Positions 15,001 through 30,900 of a stretch of 64,000 bases of DNA are shown piece after piece. The position numbers and the translations under genes were made by a program. The notes beneath the pieces are model-generated. The model was not told where the DNA came from. It worked only from the letters and a program-made list of their open reading frames with translations, and searched no databases. Each line of letters starts with the position of its first letter. Within the stretch, counting starts at the first letter, position 1. The DNA comes from Nemertoderma westbladi (taxonomy: Eukaryota; Xenacoelomorpha; Nemertodermatida; Nemertodermatidae): contig JAUCBJ010002852.1 of assembly GCA_032718475.1 (NCBI GenBank), forward strand, positions 1 to 64,000, read 5' to 3'.

Positions 15001-18000
15001 AGTGTAACTCAAGTGTCGGATGTTACAAGGAATACCGGTGAGAGTGTAACTCACGTGTCGGATGTTACACGGAATACCGGTGAGAGTGTAACTCACGTGT
15101 CGGATGTTACACGGAATACCAGTGAGAGTGTAACTCAAGTGTCGGATGTTACACGGAATACCGGTGAGAGTGTAACTCAAGTGTCGGATGTTACAAGGAA
15201 TACCGGTGAGAGTGTAACTCAAGTGTCGGATGTTACAAGGAATACCGGTGAGAGTGTAACTCAAGTGTCGGATGTTACAAGGAATACCGGTGAGAGTGTA
15301 ACTCAAGTGTCGGATGTTACACGGAATACCAGTGAGAGTGTAACTCAAGTGTCGGATGTTACACGGAATACCAGTGAGAGTGTAACTCAAGTGTCGGATG
15401 TTACACGGAATACCAGTGAGAGTGTAACTCAAGTGTCGGATGTTACACGGAATACCAGTGAGAGTGTAACTCAAGTGTCGGATGTTACACGGAATACCAG
15501 TGAGAGTGTAACTCACGTGTCGGATGTTACACGGAATACCAGTGAGAGTGTAACTCAAGTGTCGGATGTTACACGGAATACCAGTGAGAGTGTAACTCAA
15601 GTGTCGGATGTTACACGGAATACCGGTGAGAGTGTAACTCAAGTGTCGGATGTTACAAGGAATACCGGTGAGAGTGTAACTCACGTGTCGGATGTTACAC
15701 GGAATACCGGTGAGAGTGTAACTCAAGTGTCGGATGTTACAAGGAATACCGGTGAGAGTGTAACTCACGTGTCGGATGTTACACGGAATACCAGTGAGAG
15801 TGTAACTCAAGTGTCGGATGTTACACGGAATACCAGTGAGAGTGTAACTCAAGTGTCGGATGTTACACGGAATACCGGTGAGAGTGTAACTCAAGTGTCG
15901 GATGTTACAAGGAATACCGGTGAGAGTGTAACTCAAGTGTCGGATGTTACAAGGAATACCGGTGAGAGTGTAACTCAAGTGTCGGATGTTACAAGGAATA
16001 CCGGTGAGAGTGTAACTCACGTGTCGGATGTTACACGGAATACCAGTGAGAGTGTAACTCAAGTGTCGGATGTTACACGGAATACCAGTGAGAGTGTAAC
16101 TCAAGTGTCGGATGTTACAAGGAATACCGGTGAGAGTGTAACTCACGTGTCGGATGTTACACGGAATACCAGTGAGAGTGTAACTCAAGTGTCGGATGTT
16201 ACACGGAATACCAGTGAGAGTGTAACTCAAGTGTCGGATGTTACAAGGAATACCGGTGAGAGTGTAACTCAAGTGTCGGATGTTACAAGGAATACCGGTG
16301 AGAGTGTAACTCAAGTGTCGGATGTTACAAGGAATACCGGTGAGAGTGTAACTCACGTGTCGGATGTTACACGGAATACCAGTGAGAGTGTAACTCAAGT
16401 GTCGGATGTTACACGGAATACCAGTGAGAGTGTAACTCAAGTGTCGGATGTTACAAGGAATACCGGTGAGAGTGTAACTCACGTGTCGGATGTTACACGG
16501 AATACCAGTGAGAGTGTAACTCAAGTGTCGGATGTTACACGGAATACCGGTGAGAGTGTAACTCAAGTGTCGGATGTTACAAGGAATACCGGTGAGAGTG
16601 TAACTCAAGTGTCGGATGTTACAAGGAATACCGGTGAGAGTGTAACTCAAGTGTCGGATGTTACAAGGAATACCGGTGAGAGTGTAACTCACGTGTCGGA
16701 TGTTACACGGAATACCAGTGAGAGTGTAACTCAAGTGTCGGATGTTACACGGAATACCAGTGAGAGTGTAACTCAAGTGTCGGATGTTACACGGAATACC
16801 GGTGAGAGTGTAACTCAAGTGTCGGATGTTACAAGGAATACCGGTGAGAGTGTAACTCAAGTGTCGGATGTTACAAGGAATACCAGTGAGAGTGTAACTC
16901 ACGTGTCGGATGTTACACGGAATACCAGTGAGAGTGTAACTCAAGTGTCGGATGTTACACGGAATACCAGTGAGAGTGTAACTCACGTGTCGGATGTTAC
17001 ACGGAATACCAGTGAGAGTGTAACTCAAGTGTCGGATGTTACACGGAATACCAGTGAGAGTGTAACTCAAGTGTCGGATGTTACAAGGAATACCGGTGAG
17101 AGTGTAACTCACGTGTCGGATGTTACACGGAATACCAGTGAGAGTGTAACTCAAGTGTCGGATGTTACACGGAATACCGGTGAGAGTGTAACTCAAGTGT
17201 CGGATGTTACAAGGAATACCGGTGAGAGTGTAACTCAAGTGTCGGATGTTACACGGAATACCAGTGAGAGTGTAACTCAAGTGTCGGATGTTACACGGAA
17301 TACCGGTGAGAGTGTAACTCAAGTGTCGGATGTTACAAGGAATACCGGTGAGAGTGTAACTCAAGTGTCGGATGTTACAAGGAATACCGGTGAGAGTGTA
17401 ACTCAAGTGTCGGATGTTACAAGGAATACCGGTGAGAGTGTAACTCACGTGTCGGATGTTACACGGAATACCAGTGAGAGTGTAACTCAAGTGTCGGATG
17501 TTACAAGGAATACCGGTGAGAGTGTAACTCACGTGTCGGATGTTACACGGAATACCAGTGAGAGTGTAACTCAAGTGTCGGATGTTACACGGAATACCAG
17601 TGAGAGTGTAACTCAAGTGTCGGATGTTACACGGAATACCAGTGAGAGTGTAACTCAAGTGTCGGATGTTACACGGAATACCAGTGAGAGTGTAACTCAC
17701 GTGTCGGATGTTACACGGAATACCAGTGAGAGTGTAACTCAAGTGTCGGATGTTACACGGAATACCAGTGAGAGTGTAACTCAAGTGTCGGATGTTACAC
17801 GGAATACCAGTGAGAGTGTAACTCAAGTGTCGGATGTTACAAGGAATACCGGTGAGAGTGTAACTCACGTGTCGGATGTTACACGGAATACCAGTGAGAG
17901 TGTAACTCAAGTGTCGGATGTTACAAGGAATACCGGTGAGAGTGTAACTCAAGTGTCGGATGTTACACGGAATACCAGTGAGAGTGTAACTCACGTGTCG

Positions 18001-21000
18001 GATGTTACACGGAATACCAGTGAGAGTGTAACTCAACTGTTCGGATGTTACACGGAATACCAGTGAGAGTGTAACTCACGTGTCGGATGTTACACGGAAT
18101 ACCAGTGAGAGTGTAACTCAAGTGTCGGATGTTACAAGGAATACCAGTGAGAGTGTAACTCAAGTGTCGGATGTTACACGGAATACCAGTGAGAGTGTAA
18201 CTCACGTGTCGGATGTTACACGGAATACCAGTGAGAGTGTAACTCAACTGTTGGATGTTACACGGAATACCAGTGAGAGTGTAACTCAAGTGTTGGATGT
18301 TACAAGGAATACCGGTGAGAGTGTAACTCACGTGTCGGATGTTACACGGAATACCAGTGAGAGTGTAACTCACGTGTCGGATGTTACACGGAATACCAGT
18401 GAGAGTGTAACTCACGTGTCGGATGTTACACGGAATACCAGTGAGAGTGTAACTCAACTGTTGGATGTTACACGGAATACCAGTGAGAGTGTAACTCAAG
18501 TGTCGGATGTTACAAGGAATACCGGTGAGAGTGTAACTCAAGTATCGGATGTTACACGGAATACCGGTGAGAGTGTAACTCAAGTGTCGGATGTTACAAG
18601 GAATACCGGTGAGAGTGTAACTCACGTGTCGGATGTTACACGGAATACCAGTGAGAGTGTAACTCAAGTGTCGGATGTTACAAGGAATACCGGTGAGAGT
18701 GTAACTCACGTGTCGGATGTTACACGGAATACCAGTGAGAGTGTAACTCAAGTGTCGGATGTTACAAGGAATACCGGTGAGAGTGTAACTCAAGTGTCGG
18801 ATGTTACAAGGAATACCGGTGAGAGTGTAACTCACGTGTCGGATGTTACACGGAATACCAGTGAGAGTGTAACTCAAGTGTCGGATGTTACAAGGAATAC
18901 CGGTGAGAGTGTAACTCACGTGTCGGATGTTACACGGAATACCAGTGAGAGTGTAACTCAAGTGTCGGATGTTACAAGGAATACCGGTGAGAGTGTAACT
19001 CAAGTGTCGGTTGTTACACGGAATACCAATGAGAGTGTAACTCAAGTGTCGGATGTTACAAGGAATACCGGTGAGAGTGTAACTCACGTGTCGGATGTTA
19101 CACGGAATACCAGTGGGATTGTAACTCAAGTGTCGGATGTTACACGGAATACCAGTGAGAGTGTAACTCAAGTGTCGGATGTTACACGGAATACCAATGA
19201 GAGTGTAACTCAAGTGTCGGATGTTACACGGAATACCAATGAGAGTGTAACTCAAGTGTCGGATGTTACACGGAATACCAGTGAGAGTGTAACTCAAGTG
19301 TCGGATGTTACACGGAATACCAGTGAGAGTGTAACTCAAGTGTCGGATGTTACACGGAATACCAGTGAGAGTGTAACTCAAGTGTCGGATGTTACACGGA
19401 ATACCAGTGAGAGTGTAACTCAAGTGTCGGATGTTACACGGAATACCAGTGAGAGTGTAACTCAAGTGTCGGATGTTACACGGAATACCAGTGAGAGTGT
19501 AACTCAAGTGTCGGATGTTACAAGGAATACCGGTGAGAGTGTAACTCACGTGTCGGATGTTACACGGAATACCAGTGAGAGTGTAACTCAAGTGTCGGAT
19601 GTTACAAGGAATACCGGTGAGAGTGTAACTCACGTGTCGGATGTTACACGGAATACCAGTGGGATTGTAACTCAAGTGTCGGATGTTACAAGGAATACCG
19701 GTGAGAGTGTAACTCACGTGTCGGATGTTACAAGGAATACCGGTGAGAGTGTAACTCAAGTGTCGGATGTTACAAGGAATACCGGTGAGAGTGTAACTCA
19801 CGTGTCGGATGTTACACGGAATACCAGTGAGAGTGTAACTCAAGTGTCGGTTGTTACACGGAATACCAATGAGAGTGTAACTCAAGTATCGGATGTTACA
19901 CGGAATACCAATGAGAGTGTAACTCAAGTGTCGGATGTTACACGGAATACCAGTGAGAGTGTAACTCAAGTGTCGGATGTTACACGGAATACCAGTGAGA
20001 GTGTAACTCAAGTGTCGGATGTTACACGGAATACCAGTGAGAGTGTAACTCAAGTGTCGGATGTTACACGGAATACCAGTGAGAGTGTAACTCAAGTGTC
20101 GGATGTTACAAGGAATACCGGTGAGAGTGTAACTCACGTGTCGGATGTTACAAGGAATACCGGTGAGAGTGTAACTCACGTGTCGGATGTTACACGGAAT
20201 ACCAGTGAGAGTGTAACTCAAGTGTCGGTTGTTACACGGAATACCAATGAGAGTGTAACTCAAGTATCGGATGTTACACGGAATACCAGTGAGAGTGTAA
20301 CTCAAGTGTCGGATGTTACACGGAATACCAGTGAGAGTGTAACTCAAGTGTCGGATGTTACACGGAATACCAGTGAGAGTGTAACTCAAGTGTCGGATGT
20401 TACACGGAATACCAGTGAGAGTGTAACTCAAGTGTCGGATGTTACACGGAATACCAGTGAGAGTGTAACTCAAGTGTCGGATGTTACAAGGAATACCGGT
20501 GAGAGTGTAACTCACGTGTCGGATGTTACACGGAATACCAGTGAGAGTGTAACTCAAGTGTCGGTTGTTACACGGAATACCAATGAGAGTGTAACTCAAG
20601 TGTCGGTTGTTACACGGAATACCGGTGAGAGTGTAACTCAAGTGTCGGTTGTTACACGGAATACCAATGAGAGTGTAACTCAAGTGTCGGTTGTTACACG
20701 GAATACCAATGAGAGTGTAACTCAAGTGTCGGTTGTTACACGGAATACCAGTGAGAGTGTAACTCAAGTGTCGGATGTTACAAGGAATACCGGTGAGAGT
20801 GTAACTCAAGTGTCGGATGTTACAAGGAATACCGGTGAGAGTGTAACTCAAGTGTCGGTTGTTACACGGAATACCAGTGAGAGTGTAACTCAAGTGTCGG
20901 TTGTTACACGGAATACCAGTGAGAGTGTAACTCAAGTGTCGGATGTTACACGGAATACCGGTGAGAGTGTAACTCACGTGTCGGATGTTACACGGAATAC

Positions 21001-24000
21001 CAGTGAGAGTGTAACTCAAGTGTCGGATGTTACACGGAATACCAGTGAGAGTGTAACTCAAGTGTCGGATGTTACACGGAATACCAGTGAGAGTGTAACT
21101 CAAGTGTCGGATGTTACACGGAATACCGGTGAGAGTGTAACTCACGTGTCGGATGTTACACGGAATACCAGTGAGAGTGTAACTCAAGTGTCGGATGTTA
21201 CACGGAATACCAGTGAGAGTGTAACTCAAGTGTCGGATGTTACACGGAATACCAGTGAGAGTGTAACTCAAGTGTCGGATGTTACACGGAATACCAGTGA
21301 GAGTGTAACTCAAGTGTCGGATGTTACACGGAATACCGGTGAGAGTGTAACACAAGTGTCGGATGTTACACGGAATACCAGTGAGAGTGTAACTCAAGTG
21401 TCGGATGTTACACGGAATACCAGTGAGAGTGTAACTCAAGTGTTGGATGTTACACGGAATACCAGTGAGAGTGTAACTCAAGTGTCGGGTGTTACACGGA
21501 ATACCAGTGAGAGTGTAACTCAAGTGTCGGATGTTACACGGAATACCAGTGAGAGTGTAACTCAAGTGTCGGATGTTACACGGAATACCAGTGAGAGTGT
21601 AACTCAAGTGTCGGATGTTACACGGAATACCAGTGAGAGTGTAACTCAAGTGTCGGATGTTACACGGAATACCAATGAGAGTGTAACTCAAGTGTCGGAT
21701 GTTACACGGAATACCGGTGAGAGTGTAACTCAAGTGTCGGATGTTACACGGAATACCAGTGAGAGTGTAACTCAAGTGTCGGATGTTACACGGAATACCA
21801 GTGAGAGTGTAACTCAAGTATCGGATGTTACACGGAATACCAGTGAGAGTGTAACTCAAGTGTCGGATGTTACACGGAATACCAGTGAGAGTGTAACTCA
21901 AGTGTCGGATGTTACACGGAATACCAGTGAGAGTGTAACTCACGTGTCGGATGTTACACGGAATACCGGTGAGAGTGTAACTCAAGTGTCGGATGTTACA
22001 CGGAATACCAGTGAGAGTGTAACTCAAGTGTCGGATGTTACACGGAATACCAGTGAGAGTGTAACTCAAGTGTTGGATGTTACACGGAATACCAGTGAGA
22101 GTGTAACTCAAGAGTCGGTTGTTACACGGAATACCAGTGGGATTGTAACTCAAGTGTCGGTTGTTACACGGAATACCAGTGGGATTGTAACTCAAGTGTC
22201 GGATGTTACACGCAATACCAGTGAGAGTGTAACTCAAGTGTCGGATGTTACACGGAATACCAGTGAGAGTGTAACTCAAGTGTCGGATGTTACACGGAAT
22301 ACCAGTGAGAGTGTAACTCAAGTATCGGATGTTACACGGAATACCAGTCAGAGTGTAACTCAAGTGTCGGATGTTACACGGAATACCAGTGAGAGTGTAA
22401 CTCAAGTGTCGGATGTTACACGGAATACCAGTGAGAGTGTAACTCAAGTGTCGGATGTTACACGCAATACCAGTGAGAGTGTAACTCAAGTGTCGGATGT
22501 TACACGGAATACCAGTGAGAGTGTAACTCAAGTGTCGGATGTTACACGGAATACCAGTGAGAGTGTAACTCAAGTGTCGGATGTTACACGGAATACCAGT
22601 GAGAGTGTAACTCAAGTGTCGGATGTTACACGCAATACCAGTGAGAGTGTAACTCAAGTGTCGGATGTTACACGCAATACCAGTGAGAGTGTAACTCAAG
22701 TATCGGATGTTACACGGAATACCAGTGAGAGTGTAACTCAAGTGTCGGATGTTACACGGAATACCAGTGAGAGTGTAACTCAAGTGTCGGATGTTACACG
22801 CAATACCAGTGAGAGTGTAACTCAAGTGTCGGATGTTACACGGAATACCAGTGAGAGTGTAACTCAAGTGTCGGATGTTACACGGAATACCAGTGAGAGT
22901 GTAACTCAAGTGTCGGTGTTACACGGAATACCAGTGAGAGTGTAACTCAAGTGTCGGATGTTATACGGAATACCAGTGAGAGTGTAACTCAAGTGTCGGT
23001 TGTTACACGGAATACCAGTGAGAGTGTAACTCAAGTGTCGGATGTTACACGGAATACCAATGAGAGTGTAACTCAAGTATCGGATGTTACACGGAATACC
23101 AGTGAGAGTGTAACTCAAGTGTCGGGTGTTACACGGAATACCAGTGGGATTGTAACTCAAGTGTCGGATGTTACACGGAATACCAGTGAGAGTGTAACTC
23201 AAGTGTCGGATGTTACACGGAATACCAGTGAGAGTGTAACTCAAGTGTCGAATGTTACACGGAATACCAATGAGAGTGTAACTCAAGTATCGGATGTTAC
23301 ACGGAATACCAATGAGAGTGTAACTCAAGTATCGGATGTTACACGGAATACCAGTGAGAGTGTAACTCAAGTGTCGGATGTTACACGGAATACCAATGAG
23401 AGTGTAACTCAAGTGTCGGATGTTACACGGAATACCAATGAGAGTGTAACTCAAGTATCGGATGTTACACGGAATACCAGTCAGAGTGTAACTCAAGTGT
23501 CGGATGTTACACGGAATACCAGTGGGATTGTAACTCAAGTGTCGGATGTTACACGGAATACCAGTGAGAGTGTAACTCAAGTGTCGGATGTTACACGGAA
23601 TACCAGTGAGAGTGTAACTCAAGTGTCGGTTGTTACACGGAATACCAGTGAGAGTGTAACTCAAGTGTCGGATGTTACACGGAATACCAATGAGAGTGTA
23701 ACTCAAGTATCGGATGTTACACGGAATACCAATGAGAGTGTAACTCAAGTATCGGATGTTACACGGAATACCAGTGAGAGTGTAACTCAAGTGTCGGTTG
23801 TTACACGGAATACCAGTGAGAGTGTAACTCAAGTGTCGGATGTTACACGGAATACCAATGAGAGTGTAACTCAAGTATCGGATGTTACACGGAATACCAG
23901 TGAGAGTGTAACTCAAGTGTCGGATGTTACACGGAATACCAGTGGGATTGTAACTCAAGTGTCGGATGTTACACGGAATACCAGTGAGAGTGTAACTCAA

Positions 24001-24930
24001 GTGTCGGATGTTACACGGAATACCAGTGAGAGTGTAACTCAAGTGTCGGATGTTACACGGAATACCAATGAGAGTGTAACTCAAGTGTCGGATGTTACAC
24101 GGAATACCAATGAGAGTGTAACTCAAGTATCGGATGTTACACGGAATACCAATGAGAGTGTAACTCAAGTATCGGATGTTACACGGAATACCAGTGAGAG
24201 TGTAACTCAAGTGTCGGATGTTACACGGAATACCAATGAGAGTGTAACTCAAGTGTCGGATGTTACACGGAATACCAATGAGAGTGTAACTCAAGTATCG
24301 GATGTTACACGGAATACCAGTCAGAGTGTAACTCAAGTGTCGGATGTTACACGGAATACCAGTGAGAGTGTAACTCAAGTGTCGGTTGTTACACGGAATA
24401 CCAGTGAGAGTGTAACTCAAGTGTCGGATGTTACACGGAATACCAATGAGAGTGTAACTCAAGTGTCGGATGTTACACGGAATACCAATGAGAGTGTAAC
24501 TCAAGTGTCGGATGTTACACGGAATACCAATGAGAGTGTAACTCAAGTATCGGATGTTACACGGAATACCAGTGAGAGTGTAACTCAAGTGTCGGATGTT
24601 ACACGGAATACCAATGAGAGTGTAACTCAAGTGTCGGATGTTACACGGAATACCAATGAGAGTGTAACTCAAGTATCGGATGTTACACGGAATACCAGTC
24701 AGAGTGTAACTCAAGTGTCGGATGTTACACGGAATACCAGTGAGAGTGTAACTCAAGTGTCGGTTGTTACACGGAATACCAGTGAGAGTGTAACTCAAGT
24801 GTCGGATGTTACACGGAATACCAATGAGAGTGTAACTCAAGTATCGGATGTTACACGGAATACCAATGAGAGTGTAACTCAAGTATCGGATGTTACACGG
24901 AATACCAATGAGAGTGTAACTCAAGTATCG

Positions 24931-27900
24931 GATGTTACACGGAATACCAGTCAGAGTGTAACTCAAGTGTCGGATGTTACACGGAATACCAGTGAGAGTG
25001 TAACTCAAGTGTCGGTTGTTACACGGAATACCAGTGAGAGTGTAACTCAAGTGTCGGATGTTACACGGAATACCAATGAGAGTGTAACTCAAGTATCGGA
25101 TGTTACACGGAATACCAATGAGAGTGTAACTCAAGTATCGGATGTTACACGGAATACCAATGAGAGTGTAACTCAAGTATCGGATGTTACACGGAATACC
25201 AGTGAGAGTGTAACTCAAGTATCGGATGTTACACGGAATACCAGTGAGAGTGTAACTCAAGTGTCGGATGTTACACGGAATACCAGTGAGAGTGTAACTC
25301 AAGTGTCGGATGTTACACGGAATACCAATGAGAGTGTAACTCAAGTGTCGGATGTTACACGGAATACCAATGAGAGTGTAACTCAAGTATCAGATGTTAC
25401 ACGGAATACCAATGAGAGTGTAACTCAAGTATCGGATGTTACACGGAATACCAATGAGAGTGTAACTCAAGTATCGGATGTTACACGGAATACCAGTGAG
25501 AGTGTAACTCAAGTGTCGGATGTTACACGGAATACCAGTGAGAGTGTAACTCAAGTGTCGGATGTTACACGGAATACCAATGAGAGTGTAACTCAAGTGT
25601 CGGATGTTACACGGAATACCAATGAGAGTGTAACTCAAGTGTCGGATGTTACACGGAATACCAATGAGAGTGTAACTCAAGTATCGGATGTTACACGGAA
25701 TACCAATGAGAGTGTAACTCAAGTATCGGATGTTACACGGAATACCAATGAGAGTGTAACTCAAGTATCGGATGTTACACGGAATACCAGTGAGAGTGTA
25801 ACTCAAGTGTCGGATGTTACACGGAATACCAGTCAGAGTGTAACTCAAGTGTCGGATGTTACACGGAATACCAGTGAGAGTGTAACTCAAGTGTCGGATG
25901 TTACACGGAATACCAATGAGAGTGTAACTCAAGTGTCGGATGTTACACGGAATACCAATGAGAGTGTAACTCAAGTATCGGATGTTACACGGAATACCAG
26001 TCAGAGTGTAACTCAAGTGTCGGATGTTACACGGAATACCAGTGAGAGTGTAACTCAAGTGTCGGTTGTTACACGGAATACCAGTGAGAGTGTAACTCAA
26101 GTGTCGGATGTTACACGGAATACCAATGAGAGTGTAACTCAAGTATCGGATGTTACACGGAATACCAATGAGAGTGTAACTCAAGTATCGGATGTTACAC
26201 GGAATACCAATGAGAGTGTAACTCAAGTATCGGATGTTACACGGAATACCAGTGAGAGTGTAACTCAAGTATCGGATGTTACACGGAATACCAGTGAGAG
26301 TGTAACTCAAGTGTCGGTTGTTACACGGAATACCAGTGAGAGTGTAACTCAAGTGTCGGATGTTACACGGAATACCAATGAGAGTGTAACTCAAGTATCG
26401 GATGTTACACGGAATACCAGTGAGAGTGTAACTCAAGTGTCGGATGTTACACGGAATACCAGTGGGATTGTAACTCAAGTGTCGGATGTTACACGGAATA
26501 CCAGTGAGAGTGTAACTCAAGTGTCGGATGTTACACGGAATACCGGTGAGAGTGTAACTCAAGTGTCGGATGTTACACGGAATACCAGTGAGAGTGTAAC
26601 TCAAGTGTCGGATGTTACACGGAATACCAGTGAGAGTGTAACTCAAGTGTCGGATGTTACACGGAATACCAGTGAGAGTGTAACTCAAGTGTCGGATGTT
26701 ACACGGAATACCAGTGGGATTGTAACTCAAGTGTCGGATGTTACACGGAATACCAGTGAGAGTGTAACTCAAGTGTCGGATGTTACACGGAATACCGGTG
26801 AGAGTGTAACTCAAGTATCGGATGTTACACGGAATACCAATGAGAGTGTAACTCAAGTATCGGATGTTACACGGAATACCAGTGAGAGTGTAACTCAAGT
26901 ATCGGATGTTACACGGAATACCAGTGAGAGTGTAACTCAAGTGTCGGTTGTTACACGGAATACCAGTGAGAGTGTAACTCAAGTGTCGGATGTTACACGG
27001 AATACCGGTGAGAGTGTAACTCAAGTATCGGATGTTACACGGAATACCAGTGAGAGTGTAACTCAAGTGTCGGTTGTTACACGGAATACCAGTGAGAGTG
27101 TAACTCAAGTGTCGGTTGTTACACGGAATACCAGTGAGAGTGTAACTCAAGTGTCGGTTGTTACACGGAATACCAGTGAGAGTGTAACTCAAGTGTCGGA
27201 TGTTACACGGAATACCAGTGAGAGTGTAACTCAAGTGTCGGATGTTACACGGAATACCAGTGGGATTGTAACTCAAGTGTCGGATGTTACACGGAATACC
27301 AGTGAGAGTGTAACTCAAGTGTCGGATGTTACACGGAATACCGGTGAGAGTGTAACTCAAGTATCGGATGTTACACGGAATACCAATGAGAGTGTAACTC
27401 AAGTATCGGATGTTACACGGAATACCAGTGAGAGTGTAACTCAAGTATCGGATGTTACACGGAATACCAGTGAGAGTGTAACTCAAGTGTCGGTTGTTAC
27501 ACGGAATACCAGTGAGAGTGTAACTCAAGTGTCGGATGTTACACGGAATACCAATGAGAGTGTAACTCAAGTATCGGATGTTACACGGAATACCAGTGAG
27601 AGTGTAACTCAAGTGTCGGATGTTACACGGAATACCAGTGGGATTGTAACTCAAGTGTCGGATGTTACACGGAATACCAGTGAGAGTGTAACTCAAGTGT
27701 CGGATGTTACACGGAATACCGGTGAGAGTGTAACTCAAGTGTCGGATGTTACACGGAATACCAGTGAGAGTGTAACTCAAGTGTCGGATGTTACACGGAA
27801 TACCAGTGAGAGTGTAACTCAAGTGTCGGATGTTACACGAAATACCAGTGAGAGTGTAACTCAAGTGTCGGATGTTAAACGCAATACCAGTGAGAGTGTA

Positions 27901-30900
27901 ACTCAAGTGTCGGATGTTACACGGAATACCAGTGAGAGTGTAACTCAAGTGTCGGATGTTACACGGAATACCAGTGAGAGTGTAACTCAAGTGTCGGATG
28001 TTACACGGAATACCAGTGAGAGTGTAACTCAAGTGTCGGATGTTACACGGAATACCAGTGAGAGTGTAACTCAAGTATCGGATGTTACACGGAATACCAG
28101 TGAGAGTGTAACTCAAGTGTCGGATGTTACACGGAATACCAGTGAGAGTGTAACTCAAGTATCGGATGTTACACGGAATACCAGTGAGAGTGTAACTCAA
28201 GTGTCGGATGTTACACGGAATACCAGTGAGAGTGTAACTCACGTGTCGGATGTTACACGGAATACCAGTGAGAGTGTAACTCAAGTGTTGGATGTTACAC
28301 GGAATACCGGTGAGAGTGTAACTCAAGTGTCGGATGTTACACGGAATACCAGTGAGAGTGTAACTCAAGTGTCGGATGTTACACGGAATACCAGTGAGAG
28401 TGTAACTCAAGTGTCGGATGTTACACGGAATACCAGTGAGAGTGTAACTCAAGTGTCGGATGTTACACGGAATACCGGTGAGAGTGTAACTCAAGTGTCG
28501 GATGTTACACGGAATACCGGTGAGAGTGTAACTCAAGTGTCGGATGTTACACGGAATACCAATGAGAGTGTAACTCAAGTGTCGGTTGTTACACTGAATA
28601 CCAGTCAGAGTGTAACTCAAGTGTCGGATGTTACACGGAATACCAGTGAGAGTGTAACTCAAGTGTCGGATGTTACACGGAATACCAGTGAGAGTGTAAC
28701 TCAAGTGTTGGATGTTACACGGAATACCAGTGGGATTGTAACTCAAGTGTCGGATGTTACACGGAATACCGGTGAGAGTGTAACTCAAGTGTCGGATGTT
28801 ACACGGAATACCAATGAGAGTGTAACTCAAGTGTCGGTTGTTACACTGAATACCAGTCAGAGTGTAACTCAAGTGTCGGATGTTACACGGAATACCAGTG
28901 AGAGTGTAACTCAAGTGTCGGATGTTACACGGAATACCAGTGAGAGTGTAACTCAAGTGTTGGATGTTACACGGAATACCAGTGGGATTGTAACTCAAGT
29001 GTCGGATGTTACACGGAATACCAGTGAGAGTGTAACTCAAGTGTCGGATGTTACACGGAATACCAGTGAGAGTGTAACTCAAGTGTCGGTTGTTACACGG
29101 AATACCAGTCAGAGTGTAACTCAAGTATCGGATGTTACACGGAATACCAGTGAGAGTGTAACTCAAGTGTCGGTTGTTACACGGAATACCAGTCAGAGTG
29201 TAACTCAAGTATCGGATGTTACACGGAATACCAGTGAGAGTGTAACTCAAGTGTCGGTTGTTACACGGAATACCAATGAGAGTGTAACTCAAGTATCGGA
29301 TGTTACACGGAATACCAGTGAGAGTGTAACTCAAGTATCGGATGTTACACGCAATACCAGTGGGATTGTAACTCAAGTGTCGGATGTTACACGGAATACC
29401 AGTGAGAGTGTAACTCAAGTATCGGATGTTACACGCAATACCAGTGGGATTGTAACTCAAGTGTCGGATGTTACACGGAATACCAGTCAGAGTGTAACTC
29501 AAGTGTCGGATGTTACACGGAATACCAGTGAGAGTGTAACTCAAGTGTCGGTTGTTACACGGAATACCAGTGAGAGTGTAACTCAAGTGTCGGATGTTAC
29601 ACGGAATACCAATGAGAGTGTAACTCAAGTATCGGATGTTACACGGAATACCAATGAGAGTGTAACTCAAGTATCGGATGTTACACGGAATACCAATGAG
29701 AGTGTAACTCAAGTATCGGATGTTACACGGAATACCAGTGAGAGTGTAACTCAAGTATCGGATGTTACACGGAATACCAGTGAGAGTGTAACTCAAGTGT
29801 CGGATGTTACACGGAATACCAGTGAGAGTGTAACTCAAGTGTCGGATGTTACACGGAATACCAATGAGAGTGTAACTCAAGTGTCGGATGTTACACGGAA
29901 TACCAATGAGAGTGTAACTCAAGTATCAGATGTTACACGGAATACCAATGAGAGTGTAACTCAAGTATCGGATGTTACACGGAATACCAATGAGAGTGTA
30001 ACTCAAGTATCGGATGTTACACGGAATACCAGTGAGAGTGTAACTCAAGTGTCGGATGTTACACGGAATACCAGTGAGAGTGTAACTCAAGTGTCGGATG
30101 TTACACGGAATACCAATGAGAGTGTAACTCAAGTGTCGGATGTTACACGGAATACCAATGAGAGTGTAACTCAAGTGTCGGATGTTACACGGAATACCAA
30201 TGAGAGTGTAACTCAAGTATCGGATGTTACACGGAATACCAATGAGAGTGTAACTCAAGTATCGGATGTTACACGGAATACCAATGAGAGTGTAACTCAA
30301 GTATCGGATGTTACACGGAATACCAGTGAGAGTGTAACTCAAGTGTCGGATGTTACACGGAATACCAGTCAGAGTGTAACTCAAGTGTCGGATGTTACAC
30401 GGAATACCAGTGAGAGTGTAACTCAAGTGTCGGATGTTACACGGAATACCAATGAGAGTGTAACTCAAGTGTCGGATGTTACACGGAATACCAATGAGAG
30501 TGTAACTCAAGTATCGGATGTTACACGGAATACCAGTCAGAGTGTAACTCAAGTGTCGGATGTTACACGGAATACCAGTGAGAGTGTAACTCAAGTGTCG
30601 GTTGTTACACGGAATACCAGTGAGAGTGTAACTCAAGTGTCGGATGTTACACGGAATACCAATGAGAGTGTAACTCAAGTATCGGATGTTACACGGAATA
30701 CCAATGAGAGTGTAACTCAAGTATCGGATGTTACACGGAATACCAATGAGAGTGTAACTCAAGTATCGGATGTTACACGGAATACCAGTGAGAGTGTAAC
30801 TCAAGTATCGGATGTTACACGGAATACCAGTGAGAGTGTAACTCAAGTGTCGGTTGTTACACGGAATACCAGTGAGAGTGTAACTCAAGTGTCGGATGTT